A stretch of DNA of 64,000 nt from Tianweitania sp. UT-5YL-CI-8 (lineage in GTDB: Bacteria; Pseudomonadota; Alphaproteobacteria; Rhizobiales; Rhizobiaceae), in assembly GCF_030010215.1 (NCBI RefSeq), contig NZ_JASCRR010000001.1, positions 248,001 through 312,000 on the forward strand. The letters run 5' to 3'. Of this stretch, positions 37,719 through 47,509 are shown piece after piece. Position 1 is the first letter of the stretch. The number at the start of each line of letters is the position of its first letter. Under the pieces are notes generated by a model. It was not told the DNA's origin and did no database searches. It saw only the letters and a program-made list of their open reading frames with translations. The translations under genes were made by a program, and so were the position numbers.

Positions 37719-38612
37719 ATGTCCGTCACCAAATTGAAACTGAACGACGACGCGGCGCCCGCCCGCAAGGCCGAAATCATCGCCCTGGCCCGCGAGCCGC
37801 GCAAGGCGCGCAGATACGATCTCGCCACTCTTGCCGGCCGTGTCGCCGGCACCGTATTGCCGCCGCTCGTCACCATCGCGCTGATCCTGCTCCTGTGGGA
37901 GGTGCTGTGCTCTTCGCCGACGTCCAGCCTGCCCTCGCCCACCCGCGTTCTCGAAGAAAGCTGGGAGTTGATCGTCAACCCCTTCTATGTCGGCCAAGGC
38001 GTCGACCAGGGCATGTTCTGGCACATCTTCGCCAGCCTTCAGCGCGTCGCAATAGGCTTCACCTTGGCTGTTATCGCCGGCGTCGCGCTCGGCGCGCTGG
38101 TCGGCCAGAGCGATTGGGCCATGCGCGGTCTTGATCCGGTGTTTCAGGTGCTGCGCACCGTCCCGCCGCTCGCCTGGCTGCCGCTGTCGCTCGCGGCCTT
38201 CCGAGACGGCAGCCCGTCGGCGATCTTCGTTATCTTCATCACCGCAATCTGGCCGATCATCATCAACACCGCTGTCGGCATCCGCAACATCCCGACCGAC
38301 TATGTCAACGTGGCCCGGGTTTTACGGCTGAATCCGCTGGAATATTTCACCAAGATTATGGTGCCGTCGGCCGCTCCCTACATCTTCACCGGCCTGCGCA
38401 TCGGCATCGGCCTGTCCTGGCTCGCCATCGTGGCTGCCGAAATGCTCATCGGCGGCGTCGGCATCGGCTTCTTCATCTGGGACGCTTGGAACTCCTCGCT
38501 GATCTCCGACATCATCGTGGCGCTCGTCTATGTCGGCCTTGTCGGCTTCCTGCTCGACCGCTGCATCGCCTTCCTCGGCCGCATCGTCACCCGCGGCACC
38601 GCAAACGCGTAA
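37719..38612 (+). CDS. nrtB: nitrate ABC transporter permease NrtB
   Basis: A 297-residue inner-membrane permease of the nitrate/sulfonate/taurine class. The hydrophobic core starts near residue 45 (VLPPLVTIALILLLWEVLC), and the EAA-type loop is ARVLRLNPLEYFTKIMVPSAAPYIFTGLRIGIGLSW. AGGAG before ATG 37719 sets the start; the longer frame from 37506 lies inside nrtA. It pairs with NrtA and the ATPase that follows. Confidence 0.92.
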   Translation: MSVTKLKLNDDAAPARKAEIIALAREPRKARRYDLATLAGRVAGTVLPPLVTIALILLLWEVLCSSPTSSLPSPTRVLEESWELIVNPFYVGQGVDQGMFWHIFASLQRVAIGFTLAVIAGVALGALVGQSDWAMRGLDPVFQVLRTVPPLAWLPLSLAAFRDGSPSAIFVIFITAIWPIIINTAVGIRNIPTDYVNVARVLRLNPLEYFTKIMVPSAAPYIFTGLRIGIGLSWLAIVAAEMLIGGVGIGFFIWDAWNSSLISDIIVALVYVGLVGFLLDRCIAFLGRIVTRGTANA

Positions 38613-38628
38613 TCGAAGGACAATTCCA

Positions 38629-39429
38629 ATGGCAAAACCCTATCTTTCCCTTGAATTCGTCGACAAGTCCTTCGAGCGCAACGGCATCCGCAGCGAAGTC
38701 CTTACCCAGGTCTCGCTCGGCGTGCAGAAGGGCGAATACATCTCCATTATCGGCCATTCCGGCTGTGGCAAGTCGACCTTGCTCAACATCGTGGCGGGGC
38801 TGACCCAGGCCACCTCCGGCGTCGTCTTCCTCGACGGCGAGGTGGTCGACTCGCCCGGGCCGGAACGCGGCGTGGTGTTCCAGAACCACTCGCTGCTGCC
38901 GTGGCTGACCGTTTACGAGAACGTCTCGCTCGCGGTCGACAAGGTGTTTTCGCGGACCAAGTCGGCGGCCCAGCGCCACGAATGGACGATGCGCAACCTC
39001 GACCTGGTCCAGATGGGCCACGCCAAGGACAAGCGCCCATCGGAAATCTCGGGCGGCATGAAGCAGCGCGTCGGCATCGCTCGGGCGCTGGCCATGGAGC
39101 CCAAGGTGCTGCTGCTCGACGAGCCTTTCGGGGCGCTCGACGCACTGACCCGCGCGCATCTGCAGGACCAGGTCATGCAGATCCACACCGAACTCGGCAA
39201 CACGGTTCTGATGATCACCCACGATGTCGATGAAGCGGTGCTCCTGTCCGACCGCATCGTGATGATGACCAACGGCCCGTCGGCCAAAATCGGCGAAGTG
39301 CTGGACGTGCCGATCGCCCGGCCGCGCCGCCGCATCGAGCTGGCGTCGGACCGCACCTATCTGCGCTGCCGCGAGGCGGTCCTGAAATTCCTCTACGAGC
39401 GTCACCGCTTCGTCGAAGCCGCGGAGTAA
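38629..39429 (+). CDS. nrtD: nitrate ABC transporter ATP-binding protein
   Basis: A 266-residue ATPase. Walker A GHSGCGKST, Q-loop VFQNHSLLPWLTVYENV, signature EISGGMKQRVGIARAL, Walker B VLLLDEPFGALDA and switch His in MITHDVDEAVLL are all intact. It corresponds to NrtD, the ATPase without a fused binding domain. GAAGGA lies before ATG 38629; the earlier in-frame start at 38530 lies within nrtB. Confidence 0.9.
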   Translation: MAKPYLSLEFVDKSFERNGIRSEVLTQVSLGVQKGEYISIIGHSGCGKSTLLNIVAGLTQATSGVVFLDGEVVDSPGPERGVVFQNHSLLPWLTVYENVSLAVDKVFSRTKSAAQRHEWTMRNLDLVQMGHAKDKRPSEISGGMKQRVGIARALAMEPKVLLLDEPFGALDALTRAHLQDQVMQIHTELGNTVLMITHDVDEAVLLSDRIVMMTNGPSAKIGEVLDVPIARPRRRIELASDRTYLRCREAVLKFLYERHRFVEAAE

Positions 39430-39433
39430 GCCC

Positions 39434-41884
39434 ATGACCGAGAAACTCGTCATCATCGGCAACGGCATGGCCCCCGGGCGCATGCTGGAGCATCTGTTCG
39501 AGCAGGCGCCGGGCCGCTACGCCGTCACCATCTTCAATGCCGAGCCGCGCGTGAACTACGACCGCATCATGCTGTCGCCGGTTCTGTCGGGCGAAAAGAG
39601 CTATGAGGAAATCGTCATCCATGGCGACGGCTGGTACATCCAACACGGCATTACGCTCTACAAGGGCCACAAGATCGTCGCCATCGACCGCGCCGCCAAG
39701 ACGGTGACCTCGGACCACGGCGTGACCGAGAACTACGACAAGCTGGTCATCGCCACAGGTTCGGTGCCGTTCATCATCCCGGTGCCGGGCAAGGACCTGC
39801 CCGGCGTCCTCACCTATCGCGACCTTGACGACGTGCAGGCCATGCTGCTCGCCGCCCAGTCGCGTGAAAAGGCTGTCGTCATCGGCGGCGGCCTGCTCGG
39901 ACTGGAAGCCGCCGCCGGCCTCGCCTCACGGGGCATGGACGTCACCGTTTTGCATGTCATGCCGACGCTGATGGAGCGGCAGCTCGATCCGGCGGCAGGC
40001 TACCTGCTGCAAAGGGCGGTGGAAGATCGCGGCATCAAGGTCATCACCAAGGCCAACACCAAGCAGATCATAGGCGACGGCAAGGTCGAGGGCGTCGAGC
40101 TCGCCGACGGCACCATCATCCCCGCCACGCTTGTGGTGATGGCGGTCGGCATCCGCCCAAGCGCCGGCCTTGCCAAGGATGCCGGCCTCGCCGTCAATCG
40201 CGGCATCGTCGTCGACAGCGGCATGCTGACGTCGGACGGCGACATCTATTCGGTCGGCGAATGCGCCGAGGTCGATGGAATGGTCTATGGCCTCGTCGCG
40301 CCGCTCTACGAGATGGCGCGCGTTGCCGCTTCGCATCTGGCCGGCGACCGCAGTGCTGCCTTCGTGCATTCCGACACGCCGACCAAGCTCAAGGTCACCG
40401 GCATCAACCTGTTTTCGCTGGGCGACTTCGCCGAGGGCGACGACCGCGAGGAGATCGTGCTGCGCGACGCCACGGCCGGTGTCTACAAGCGCGTGGTGCT
40501 GCGGCAGAACCGCATCATCGGCACCGTGCTTTACGGCGAGACCGCCGACGGCGCCTGGTTCAACGATCTCAAGAAAAAGCAGACGGATATTTCGGAGATG
40601 CGCGACACGCTCATCTTCGGCCAGGCCTACCAGGGGGGTGCCCCGCTGGACCCTATGGCGGCCGTTGCAGCCTTGCCGGATGATGCGGAAATCTGCGGCT
40701 GCAACGGCGTCTGCAAGGGCAAGATCACATCCACGATCACCGCCAAGGCACTGACATCGCTGGACGATGTCCGCGCTCATACAAAAGCTTCGGCCTCCTG
40801 CGGGTCCTGCACCGGGCTGGTCGAACAACTGATGAGCCTGACGCTCGGCGCGGCCTACAACCCCGCCACCGTTACGCCGATGTGCACCTGCACGACGTTG
40901 GGACATGACGATGTGCGCCGCCTTATCAAGGCGAAGGGGCTGAAGACCATTCCCGCCGTGATGCAGGAACTGGAATGGAAGACCTCCTGCGGCTGCGCCA
41001 AATGCCGGCCGGCGCTCAACTACTACCTCGTCTGCGACTTCCCCGACGAATATGCCGACGACTACCAGTCGCGCTATATCAACGAGCGGGTCCACGCCAA
41101 CATCCAGAAGGACGGCACCTATTCCGTCGTGCCGCGCATGTGGGGCGGCGTCACCAACTCCAACGAGCTTCGCGCCATAGCCGATGTCGTCGACAAGTTC
41201 GAAATCCCGATGGTCAAGGTCACCGGCGGACAGCGCATCGACCTGCTCGGCATCGAGAAGGAAGACCTGCCCGCCGTCTGGGCCGATCTGGGCAAGGCCG
41301 GCTTCGTCTCCGGCCAGGCCTATGCCAAGGGCCTGCGCACGGTGAAGACCTGCGTCGGGTCGGACTGGTGCCGCTTCGGCACGCAGGATTCGACCGGCCT
41401 CGGCATCCGCATCGAGAAATTTATGTGGGGCTCGTGGACGCCGGCCAAGCTGAAGCTCGCCGTCTCGGGCTGCCCGCGCAACTGCGCGGAAGCCACCTGC
41501 AAGGATATCGGCGTCATCTGCGTGGATTCCGGCTTCGAGATCCATTTCGCGGGCGCCGCTGGCCTCGACATCAAGGGCACCGAGGTTCTGGGCATGGTCC
41601 ATACCGAGGACGAGGCGCTGGAATACATCGTCGCGCTGGCGCAGATGTATCGCGAGCAGGGCCGCTATCTCGAGCGCATCTACAAATGGGCCAAGCGCAT
41701 TGGCCTGGACGAGATCCGCCGCCAGATCATGGGCGATGCGGACAAGCGTCGGGGTTATTACGAGCGCTTTGTCTTTTCCCAGAAGTTCGCCCAGGTCGAT
41801 CCCTGGTCGGAGCGCGTCTCCGGCAAGGACAAGCACGAGTTCAAGCCGATGGCCACCGTCGGCTTCGCCCAGGCTGCGGAGTAG
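39434..41884 (+). CDS. nirB: assimilatory NAD(P)H nitrite reductase, large subunit
   Basis: An 816-residue enzyme that reduces nitrite to ammonium with six electrons. Order: FAD/NAD-binding pyridine nucleotide-disulfide domain (residues 1-400; KLVIIGNGMAPGRMLEHL, KAVVIGGGLLGLEAAAGLA), two Bfd-type [2Fe-2S] segments (CGCNGVCKG to SCGSC, about 417-465; CTCTTLG to CGCAKC, about 485-525), then the ferredoxin-like and sirohaem domains. The sirohaem/[4Fe-4S] cysteines are Cys640 and Cys646 (CVGSDWC) and Cys680 and Cys684 (CPRNC). It starts four bases after the ATPase gene and is followed by nirD. Confidence 0.95.
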   Translation: MTEKLVIIGNGMAPGRMLEHLFEQAPGRYAVTIFNAEPRVNYDRIMLSPVLSGEKSYEEIVIHGDGWYIQHGITLYKGHKIVAIDRAAKTVTSDHGVTENYDKLVIATGSVPFIIPVPGKDLPGVLTYRDLDDVQAMLLAAQSREKAVVIGGGLLGLEAAAGLASRGMDVTVLHVMPTLMERQLDPAAGYLLQRAVEDRGIKVITKANTKQIIGDGKVEGVELADGTIIPATLVVMAVGIRPSAGLAKDAGLAVNRGIVVDSGMLTSDGDIYSVGECAEVDGMVYGLVAPLYEMARVAASHLAGDRSAAFVHSDTPTKLKVTGINLFSLGDFAEGDDREEIVLRDATAGVYKRVVLRQNRIIGTVLYGETADGAWFNDLKKKQTDISEMRDTLIFGQAYQGGAPLDPMAAVAALPDDAEICGCNGVCKGKITSTITAKALTSLDDVRAHTKASASCGSCTGLVEQLMSLTLGAAYNPATVTPMCTCTTLGHDDVRRLIKAKGLKTIPAVMQELEWKTSCGCAKCRPALNYYLVCDFPDEYADDYQSRYINERVHANIQKDGTYSVVPRMWGGVTNSNELRAIADVVDKFEIPMVKVTGGQRIDLLGIEKEDLPAVWADLGKAGFVSGQAYAKGLRTVKTCVGSDWCRFGTQDSTGLGIRIEKFMWGSWTPAKLKLAVSGCPRNCAEATCKDIGVICVDSGFEIHFAGAAGLDIKGTEVLGMVHTEDEALEYIVALAQMYREQGRYLERIYKWAKRIGLDEIRRQIMGDADKRRGYYERFVFSQKFAQVDPWSERVSGKDKHEFKPMATVGFAQAAE

Positions 41885-41888
41885 AGCG

Positions 41889-42224
41889 ATGACAGTCAAC
41901 TGGATATCCATCGGCCTGCTGACCGACATCCCGCTGCGCGGCGCACGCTGCGTCAAGACGCCGGACGGTAAGATCGCGGTGTTCCGCACCGCCGAGAACC
42001 AGATCTTCGCTATCGACGACCACTGCCCGCACAAGGGCGGACCGCTCAGCCAGGGCATCGTCCATGGCGCCGCCGTCACCTGCCCGCTGCACAACTGGGT
42101 GATTTCGCTCGAAACCGGCAAGGCGCTGGGTGCGGACGAAGGCTCGGTGCGCACCATCCCGGTCAGGATCGACGGCGAGCACCTGTTCATCGCGCTTGAA
42201 GCGCTCGCCTCGCGGGCGGCTTAG
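41889..42224 (+). CDS. nirD: nitrite reductase small subunit with Rieske motif
   Basis: A 111-residue NirD. Unlike the E. coli protein, which lacks the cluster ligands, this one keeps a complete Rieske [2Fe-2S] pattern: Cys46-x-His48 (DDHCPHKGG) and Cys65-x-x-His68 (TCPLHNW). The ATG lies four bases after the nirB stop. It would pass electrons to, or stabilise, NirB. Confidence 0.92.
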   Translation: MTVNWISIGLLTDIPLRGARCVKTPDGKIAVFRTAENQIFAIDDHCPHKGGPLSQGIVHGAAVTCPLHNWVISLETGKALGADEGSVRTIPVRIDGEHLFIALEALASRAA

Positions 42225-42233
42225 GAGAACCGA

Positions 42234-44897
42234 ATGACCCAGGCGCGCGAGGTGAGGACCACCTGCCCCTATTGCGGGGTGGGTTGTGGCGTGCTGGCCA
42301 AGGTCGCCGCGGACGGTGCCGTCACCGTCCGCGGCGACCCCCTTCATCCCGCCAATTTCGGCCGGCTTTGCTCCAAAGGTGCGGCTTTGGCCGAGACCAT
42401 AGATCTCGATGGGCGCCTGCTTCATCCCGAAATCGGCGGCGAGCGCGCCGGCTGGGACGAAGCGCTCGACCTGGTTGCCAGCACATTCTCGCAAGCCATT
42501 GAAAAGCATGGACCGGACTCAGTTGCCTTCTATGTCTCAGGGCAGTTGCTGACCGAGGATTACTACCTTGCCAACAAGCTGATGAAGGGGTTCATCGGCT
42601 CGGCGAACATCGACACGAACTCGCGGCTTTGCATGTCCTCATCGGTCGCGGGACACCGTCGCGCCTTCGGTTCGGACACCGTGCCGGGCACATATGAGGA
42701 CCTCGAAAAGGCCGATTTGGTCGTTTTGGTAGGGTCCAATCTGGCCTGGTGCCACCCCGTTTTGTACCAGCGCATGGTCGCCGCCAAGGAGAAGCGGCCT
42801 GGCATGAAGATCGTGGTGATCGATCCACGCCGGACGATGACCGCCGATATCGCCGAGATGCATCTGGCCATAGCGCCCGATGGCGACGTCGCGCTGTTTT
42901 CCGGCCTACTCGGCTATCTCGCCGCCAACGATGCGCTGCACCGCGACTACATCGCCGCCCACACCAACGGCTTCGACGAAGCGCTGGCCGCAACACCGTC
43001 CCTCGCCGATGTCGCTGAGTTGACAGAACTGTCGCCGGAAGTCTTGTCGGCCTTTTACGCGCTGTTTGCGGCAAGCGAAAAGACCGTGACGGTCTACAGC
43101 CAAGGGGTCAACCAGTCGGTCTCCGGCACCGACAAGGTGAACGCCATCATCAATTGCCACCTCGCCACCGGGCGGATTGGCAAGCCGGGCGCAGGTCCGT
43201 TCTCCGTCACGGGACAGCCCAACGCCATGGGCGGGCGCGAGGTCGGCGGGCTGGCCAATATGCTCGCCGCCCATATGGACATCGAGAGCTCCGAGCACCG
43301 CGACCGGGTGCAGCGCTTCTGGTCATCGCCCGCGATTACGGACAAGCCCGGGCTCAAGGCGGTCGACCTGTTCCGCGCGGTGGGCGACGGTCGCATCAAG
43401 GCGCTGTGGATCATGGCGACCAATCCAGCCGATTCCATGCCGGAGGCCGACGCCGTGCAGGCAGCCCTTGCCGCCTGCCCCTTCGTCGTGGTGTCGGACG
43501 TGCTGGCCCTCACCGACACGGTGCGCCATACCCATGTCCGGCTGCCGGCAGCCGGATGGGGCGAGAAGGATGGCACCGTGACCAATTCCGAGCGCCGGAT
43601 TTCGCGCCAGCGCGCTTTCCTGCCGCCGCCCGGCGAAGCCCGAGCCGACTGGCGCATCATCGCCGACGTCGCACGCCGTATGGGATTTGCCGGGGCATTC
43701 GACCATCCGGACCCGGCGGCGGTGTTTGCCGAGCATGCGGCACTTTCCGGTTTCGAGAATGGCGGTGAGCGCGATTTCGATATTGGCCGATATGCCGGGA
43801 TCGATGCTGAGGCCTATGAGGCGATGCAGCCATTTCAGTGGCCTGCGCCACGGAACAACGACCCCCTAGGTGAGAGCATTCGTTTCTTCGGCAGCGGCCA
43901 TTTCTACACCCCCGACCGCAAGGCGCGCTTCATTGCCGTGCGAGCCGCCGAAAAAGCTGAGCCCAACCCCGCCTATCCGCTGACGCTGAACACAGGGCGC
44001 ATCCGCGACCACTGGCACACCATGACGCGGACCGGCAAAAGTCAGCGCCTGTCGCAGCATATCGCCGAGCCTTTCGCCGAAATACACCCACTCGACGCAG
44101 CCCTGCATGGCATCGCCGATGCCGATCTGGTACGACTGGAAAGCCCACATGGCAGCGTCGTAGTGCGCGCTCTGGTAACGATGCGGCAACGGCGCGGCAG
44201 CGTCTTTGCGCCGATGCACTGGACCGATCAGTTCGCTTCCAATGCCCGCATCGATACGCTGGCCCCGGCGGTCACCGATCCGATCTCGGGACAACCGGCG
44301 TCGAAAAAGATCGACATCAAAATGGAAAAGCTTGCCGCGAAGGCGTTCGGCTTCGCGGTGATGCGCGAGAGGCCGGAGACGATCGAGGCCGACTATTGGG
44401 CCATCGCCAAATGCACCGGCGGCTGGCGGGTGGAACTCGCCTTTACCAAGCCCAGGGAAGATTGGCTGGGCTTTGCGTCAAGCCTGTTGCAGATGCCCGA
44501 GGATGCCGACCGTCTCGCCTATCAGGACCAGTCGGCCGGCCGGTTCCGGCTGGCGGCATTCGACGGACCAGCTCTGGCCGGAGCGCTGTTCATCGCGCCC
44601 GAACCGGTGGCAGTGTCGCGCGTCTGGGCGGCCGAGCAATTGAACGCGCCCCATGGAAACCAGCCGCAACGCTTCCGCGTCGTGGCGGGACGCGCGGGGG
44701 CCGACCGCCCCGATCCGGGGGCAACGGTCTGCTCCTGCTTTTCCGTCGGCGTCAACCAGATCACCGCCGCCATCGCGTCCGGCTGTTCCACCGTCGAGGC
44801 GATTGGGCAGACGCTCAAGGCCGGCACCAATTGCGGCTCGTGCCGCTCCGAGATCAAGGGGATCATCGATGCAAATCGTCTCCAGGCAGCCGAGTGA
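42234..44897 (+). CDS. nasA: assimilatory nitrate reductase catalytic subunit
   Basis: An 887-residue molybdoenzyme reducing nitrate to nitrite in the cytoplasm. The N-terminal [4Fe-4S] ligands are Cys11, Cys14, Cys18 and Cys46 (CPYCGVGC, RLCSKG). The molybdenum ligand is Cys133 (NSRLCMSSSVAG). After the C-terminal molybdopterin domain (LNTGRIRDHWHTMTRTGK) comes an added Bfd-type [2Fe-2S] domain (VCSCFSVGVNQI to NCGSCRSEIKGI), as in Klebsiella-type NasA. No Tat signal is present. AGGAG precedes the ATG. Its last 29 bases overlap cysG in another frame. Confidence 0.95.
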   Translation: MTQAREVRTTCPYCGVGCGVLAKVAADGAVTVRGDPLHPANFGRLCSKGAALAETIDLDGRLLHPEIGGERAGWDEALDLVASTFSQAIEKHGPDSVAFYVSGQLLTEDYYLANKLMKGFIGSANIDTNSRLCMSSSVAGHRRAFGSDTVPGTYEDLEKADLVVLVGSNLAWCHPVLYQRMVAAKEKRPGMKIVVIDPRRTMTADIAEMHLAIAPDGDVALFSGLLGYLAANDALHRDYIAAHTNGFDEALAATPSLADVAELTELSPEVLSAFYALFAASEKTVTVYSQGVNQSVSGTDKVNAIINCHLATGRIGKPGAGPFSVTGQPNAMGGREVGGLANMLAAHMDIESSEHRDRVQRFWSSPAITDKPGLKAVDLFRAVGDGRIKALWIMATNPADSMPEADAVQAALAACPFVVVSDVLALTDTVRHTHVRLPAAGWGEKDGTVTNSERRISRQRAFLPPPGEARADWRIIADVARRMGFAGAFDHPDPAAVFAEHAALSGFENGGERDFDIGRYAGIDAEAYEAMQPFQWPAPRNNDPLGESIRFFGSGHFYTPDRKARFIAVRAAEKAEPNPAYPLTLNTGRIRDHWHTMTRTGKSQRLSQHIAEPFAEIHPLDAALHGIADADLVRLESPHGSVVVRALVTMRQRRGSVFAPMHWTDQFASNARIDTLAPAVTDPISGQPASKKIDIKMEKLAAKAFGFAVMRERPETIEADYWAIAKCTGGWRVELAFTKPREDWLGFASSLLQMPEDADRLAYQDQSAGRFRLAAFDGPALAGALFIAPEPVAVSRVWAAEQLNAPHGNQPQRFRVVAGRAGADRPDPGATVCSCFSVGVNQITAAIASGCSTVEAIGQTLKAGTNCGSCRSEIKGIIDANRLQAAE

Positions 44898-46320
44898 CGC
44901 CAGCCGCGAACGGATCGGAAAGCTTTCGGTCCTGCCGGTCTTCTTCGCCCTCGAAGGCAAACGCGCCATCGTTGCCGGTGGGTCGGAAGCCGCCTGCTGG
45001 AAAGCCGAGCTTCTGGCCGCGGCCGGCGCCGAGGTGCATCTTTATGCGCAGCCCGAGGCCCTGAGCGATGGTTTTGCGCAGATCGCTGATCGTATCGTTC
45101 ATCACCCTAGCCGCTGGACTGAGAGCGACCTCGAAGGCGCCGCCATAGCCATAGCTGACGCGGAGACCGAAGCAGAGGCACAGATCTTTTTCGATGCCGC
45201 GCGGCTGGCCGGCGTTCCGGTCAACGTCATCGACAAGCCGGAGTTCTGCCAGTTCCAGTTCGGCTCGATCGTCAACCGTTCGCCGCTGGTCGTTGGCATC
45301 TCGACGGCGGGCGCTGCCCCGATCCTTGCGCAGGCGGTGCGGCGGCGGATCGAGACGCTGCTGCCTTCCTCGCTCGCCGGCTGGGCGCAGCTTGCCCAAT
45401 CCATCCGCGCAGCCGTGCTCGACCGGCTTCCGGCGGCTTCCACGCGGCGCAGCTTTTGGGAACGCTTTGTCGACCGGGCCTTTTCCGGTGAGCAGGCTGA
45501 ACAAGCGGACAACGCGTTGCTCGCGGAGGCCAACAGGCTCGCCTTCGAAGGTGCTGGCACGGGCCGGGTCACGCTGGTGGGCGCAGGCCCGGGCGATGCC
45601 GAACTGCTGACGCTGAAGGCGGTGCGCGCCTTGCAGGCCGCCGACGTCATCCTGTTTGACGATCTGGTTTCGCCCGAGGTGCTTGAACTCGCCCGTCGCG
45701 AGGCCAAGCGCCTCTTGGTCGGCAAGCGCGGCGGCCGCACCAGTTGCCGGCAGGAAGACATCAACGACATGATGGTGCAGTTCGCCAAGGCGGGCCGCAG
45801 GGTCGTGCGGCTGAAGTCCGGCGACCCGATGGTGTTCGGCCGCGCTGGCGAGGAAATTGCCCGGCTGCAGGCTGAAAACATCCCGGTCGATGTCGTGCCG
45901 GGCATCACCTCGGCGCTGGCCATGGCGTCGGCGCTCGGCGTGTCCTTGACGCATCGCGACCGCGCCAAGTCGGTGCGCTTCGTCACCGGCCATTCGCGCA
46001 AGGGCGGACTGCCGGAAGACCTGGATTGGCGGGCTGTCGCCGACCCCTCCGCCACCACCATCTTCTACATGGGCGGACGTACCGCGGGCGATATCGCCAG
46101 GCGCCTGATAGGCCATGGTATGAGTGCGTCGACGCCGGTGGTGGTGGTCTCCGCCGTCACCCGGCCGCAGGAAATGCGCAGTCTCGGCACCTTGCGGGAG
46201 CTTGAGGCGCTGGTGTTCGCGCATGGTCTGGATGAACCGGTTCTGGTCGGCGTCGGTGCGATGTTCGGCGCAGTGTCAGCGGTACGCCTTCGTGACGGTG
46301 TCATCGCCGCTTCAGCCTGA
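44869..46320 (+). CDS. cysG: sirohaem synthase CysG (precorrin-2 dehydrogenase/ferrochelatase plus uroporphyrinogen methyltransferase)
   Basis: A 483-residue bifunctional enzyme making the sirohaem needed by NirB. The N-terminal half (about 15-220) is the CysG_N dehydrogenase/chelatase (VLPVFFALEGKRAIVAGGSEAACWKAELLAAAGAEVHLY). The C-terminal half (about 232-475) is the SAM-dependent methyltransferase (VTLVGAGPGDAELLTLKAVRALQAADVILFDDLV, then RVVRLKSGDPMVFGRAGEE). The start inside nasA shows tight coupling. It closes the nitrate operon. Confidence 0.94.
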   Translation: MQIVSRQPSDASRERIGKLSVLPVFFALEGKRAIVAGGSEAACWKAELLAAAGAEVHLYAQPEALSDGFAQIADRIVHHPSRWTESDLEGAAIAIADAETEAEAQIFFDAARLAGVPVNVIDKPEFCQFQFGSIVNRSPLVVGISTAGAAPILAQAVRRRIETLLPSSLAGWAQLAQSIRAAVLDRLPAASTRRSFWERFVDRAFSGEQAEQADNALLAEANRLAFEGAGTGRVTLVGAGPGDAELLTLKAVRALQAADVILFDDLVSPEVLELARREAKRLLVGKRGGRTSCRQEDINDMMVQFAKAGRRVVRLKSGDPMVFGRAGEEIARLQAENIPVDVVPGITSALAMASALGVSLTHRDRAKSVRFVTGHSRKGGLPEDLDWRAVADPSATTIFYMGGRTAGDIARRLIGHGMSASTPVVVVSAVTRPQEMRSLGTLRELEALVFAHGLDEPVLVGVGAMFGAVSAVRLRDGVIAASA

Positions 46321-46417
46321 CTAGAAGAATAGCGGTCAACGTATCGGCGCGAAAGCTTATTGATATCAGCGGGATACGCTCGGTTTTATAACTGCCCGAT
46401 GCAGAAGATAAGAGCTA

Positions 46418-46618
46418 ATGCTGCGTTGCGGGGCAATGGCTGAGATATTCATGCTGCAGTTGCACAAAGCGCCGATCATGAATACAGTGACGGGTGGAAA
46501 AAGCGCCTGGACTCAGTGGTATCGTTCATTCGGCCAGGGAGATCTGCGCAAAAGCTGGCAACCCTTCATGGATGCGTGCGTTAACGCCGGAACTAAAAGC
46601 GGCAAGCCCTGCGACTGA
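46418..46618 (+). CDS. small hypothetical protein
   Basis: A 66-residue frame between cysG and the DedA gene, with ATG at 46418 and weak AAGA upstream. The C-terminal part (AWTQWYRSFGQGDLRKSWQPFMDACVNAG) has a plausible amphipathic composition and two later cysteines. I recognise no family. The 320-base gap it occupies holds no other clear feature. Confidence 0.35.
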   Translation: MLRCGAMAEIFMLQLHKAPIMNTVTGGKSAWTQWYRSFGQGDLRKSWQPFMDACVNAGTKSGKPCD

Positions 46619-46640
46619 ATGGGCTGTGGAGAGTTGAACG

Positions 46641-47234
46641 GTGGATCTGATCGCCCCATTGCTGACGATGGTCGCCGTCCAAGGATGGGCAGCGCTGTTC
46701 GTGCTGGGGGCCGCTGAGCGCATTATACCGGTCGTGCCCTCCGCCGTGCTATTTGCTTTTTTAGGCGCGGGTGTCGCGAGCAGGCGGTGGTCCATTGAGG
46801 ACGCCCTGTTCTTCAGCCTGGCAGGTGGGCTGTTCGCCAGCACGATCTATTATTGGGTCGGAACGCGCATCGGCGAAGACCGCATGATGCGGCTGTTCCG
46901 CCATGTGCCGGGCTGCCGGTCGGAGCGCTTCCGCAACAGGGTGATCGACAACGCCGCTACCTTCTCCTTCGGCATGCAACTGATGCCTGCCGCTCGGGTG
47001 GTCGGACCGGCCATCAGCGGCACGCTCGGCGTGCGCTTCCCGATGTTCCTGATCACAACAGCGGCTGGCATTGCGCTGTGGAACGCATCTTTCATCGCGC
47101 TTGGCTATGCCGCGTTCGCCGGTATCGTAGACGGCGCCAACGCCACCATCGCCGTGACTTCGGCGCTAGCAGTGGCAGGCGTAGTGCAGATAGGACTTTT
47201 CGCTTTGCTCAAACGCGAAAAAATCAAATCCTGA
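46641..47234 (+). CDS. DedA-family membrane protein
   Basis: A 197-residue membrane protein with the DedA/VTT pattern: an early acidic-proline motif (LGAAERIIPVVPSAVLFAFLGAGV), a middle SLAGGLFASTIYYWVGTRIGEDRMMRL, and the family arginine-glycine region (FGMQLMPAARVVGPAISGTLGVRFPMFLITTAAGIALWN). DedA proteins help membrane lipid and proton homeostasis. The start is GTG 46641. It is shorter at the C-terminus than E. coli DedA. Confidence 0.83.
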   Translation: MDLIAPLLTMVAVQGWAALFVLGAAERIIPVVPSAVLFAFLGAGVASRRWSIEDALFFSLAGGLFASTIYYWVGTRIGEDRMMRLFRHVPGCRSERFRNRVIDNAATFSFGMQLMPAARVVGPAISGTLGVRFPMFLITTAAGIALWNASFIALGYAAFAGIVDGANATIAVTSALAVAGVVQIGLFALLKREKIKS

Positions 47235-47302
47235 ATAGGATAGTTTTGTTCCGTCTGGAACCGGAAATCGTTCCGCAAGTTTCCACGGTCAAGGAGATTT
47301 GC

Positions 47303-47503
47303 ATGAGCGGACCAAGAAATACCCCTATCGAGGAGGCTCCGGGCCAGCAGCAGCCGGTGGTGGACGAGCCCGGTCACGGGCGACCCGAACAGGAGCGGCC
47401 TTCGCATCCCGAACAGAATGTTCCGATCGAGGACATCCCGCCCGAACCGGAAAATCCGGACGCTGGCGAGACCAACACCCCACCGCAGGAAACGATTATC
47501 TGA
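47303..47503 (+). CDS. small acidic proline-rich protein
   Basis: A 66-residue protein made mostly of Pro, Glu, Gln and Asp (PIEEAPGQQQPVVDEPGHG and similar), with a repeated PIED/PIEE element. It should be disordered. AAGGAG is well placed before ATG 47303. It lies 68 bases after the DedA gene and ends seven bases before the convergent ligase gene. No family or function is recognised. Confidence 0.6.
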   Translation: MSGPRNTPIEEAPGQQQPVVDEPGHGRPEQERPSHPEQNVPIEDIPPEPENPDAGETNTPPQETII

Positions 47504-47509
47504 TCCGCC

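Noticed and set aside
39926-42190. Long open frame (754 codons) on the minus strand opposite nirB
   Set aside because: nirB is a complete, well-conserved gene with all cofactor ligands; the antisense frame is a GC-rich shadow with no recognisable domain.
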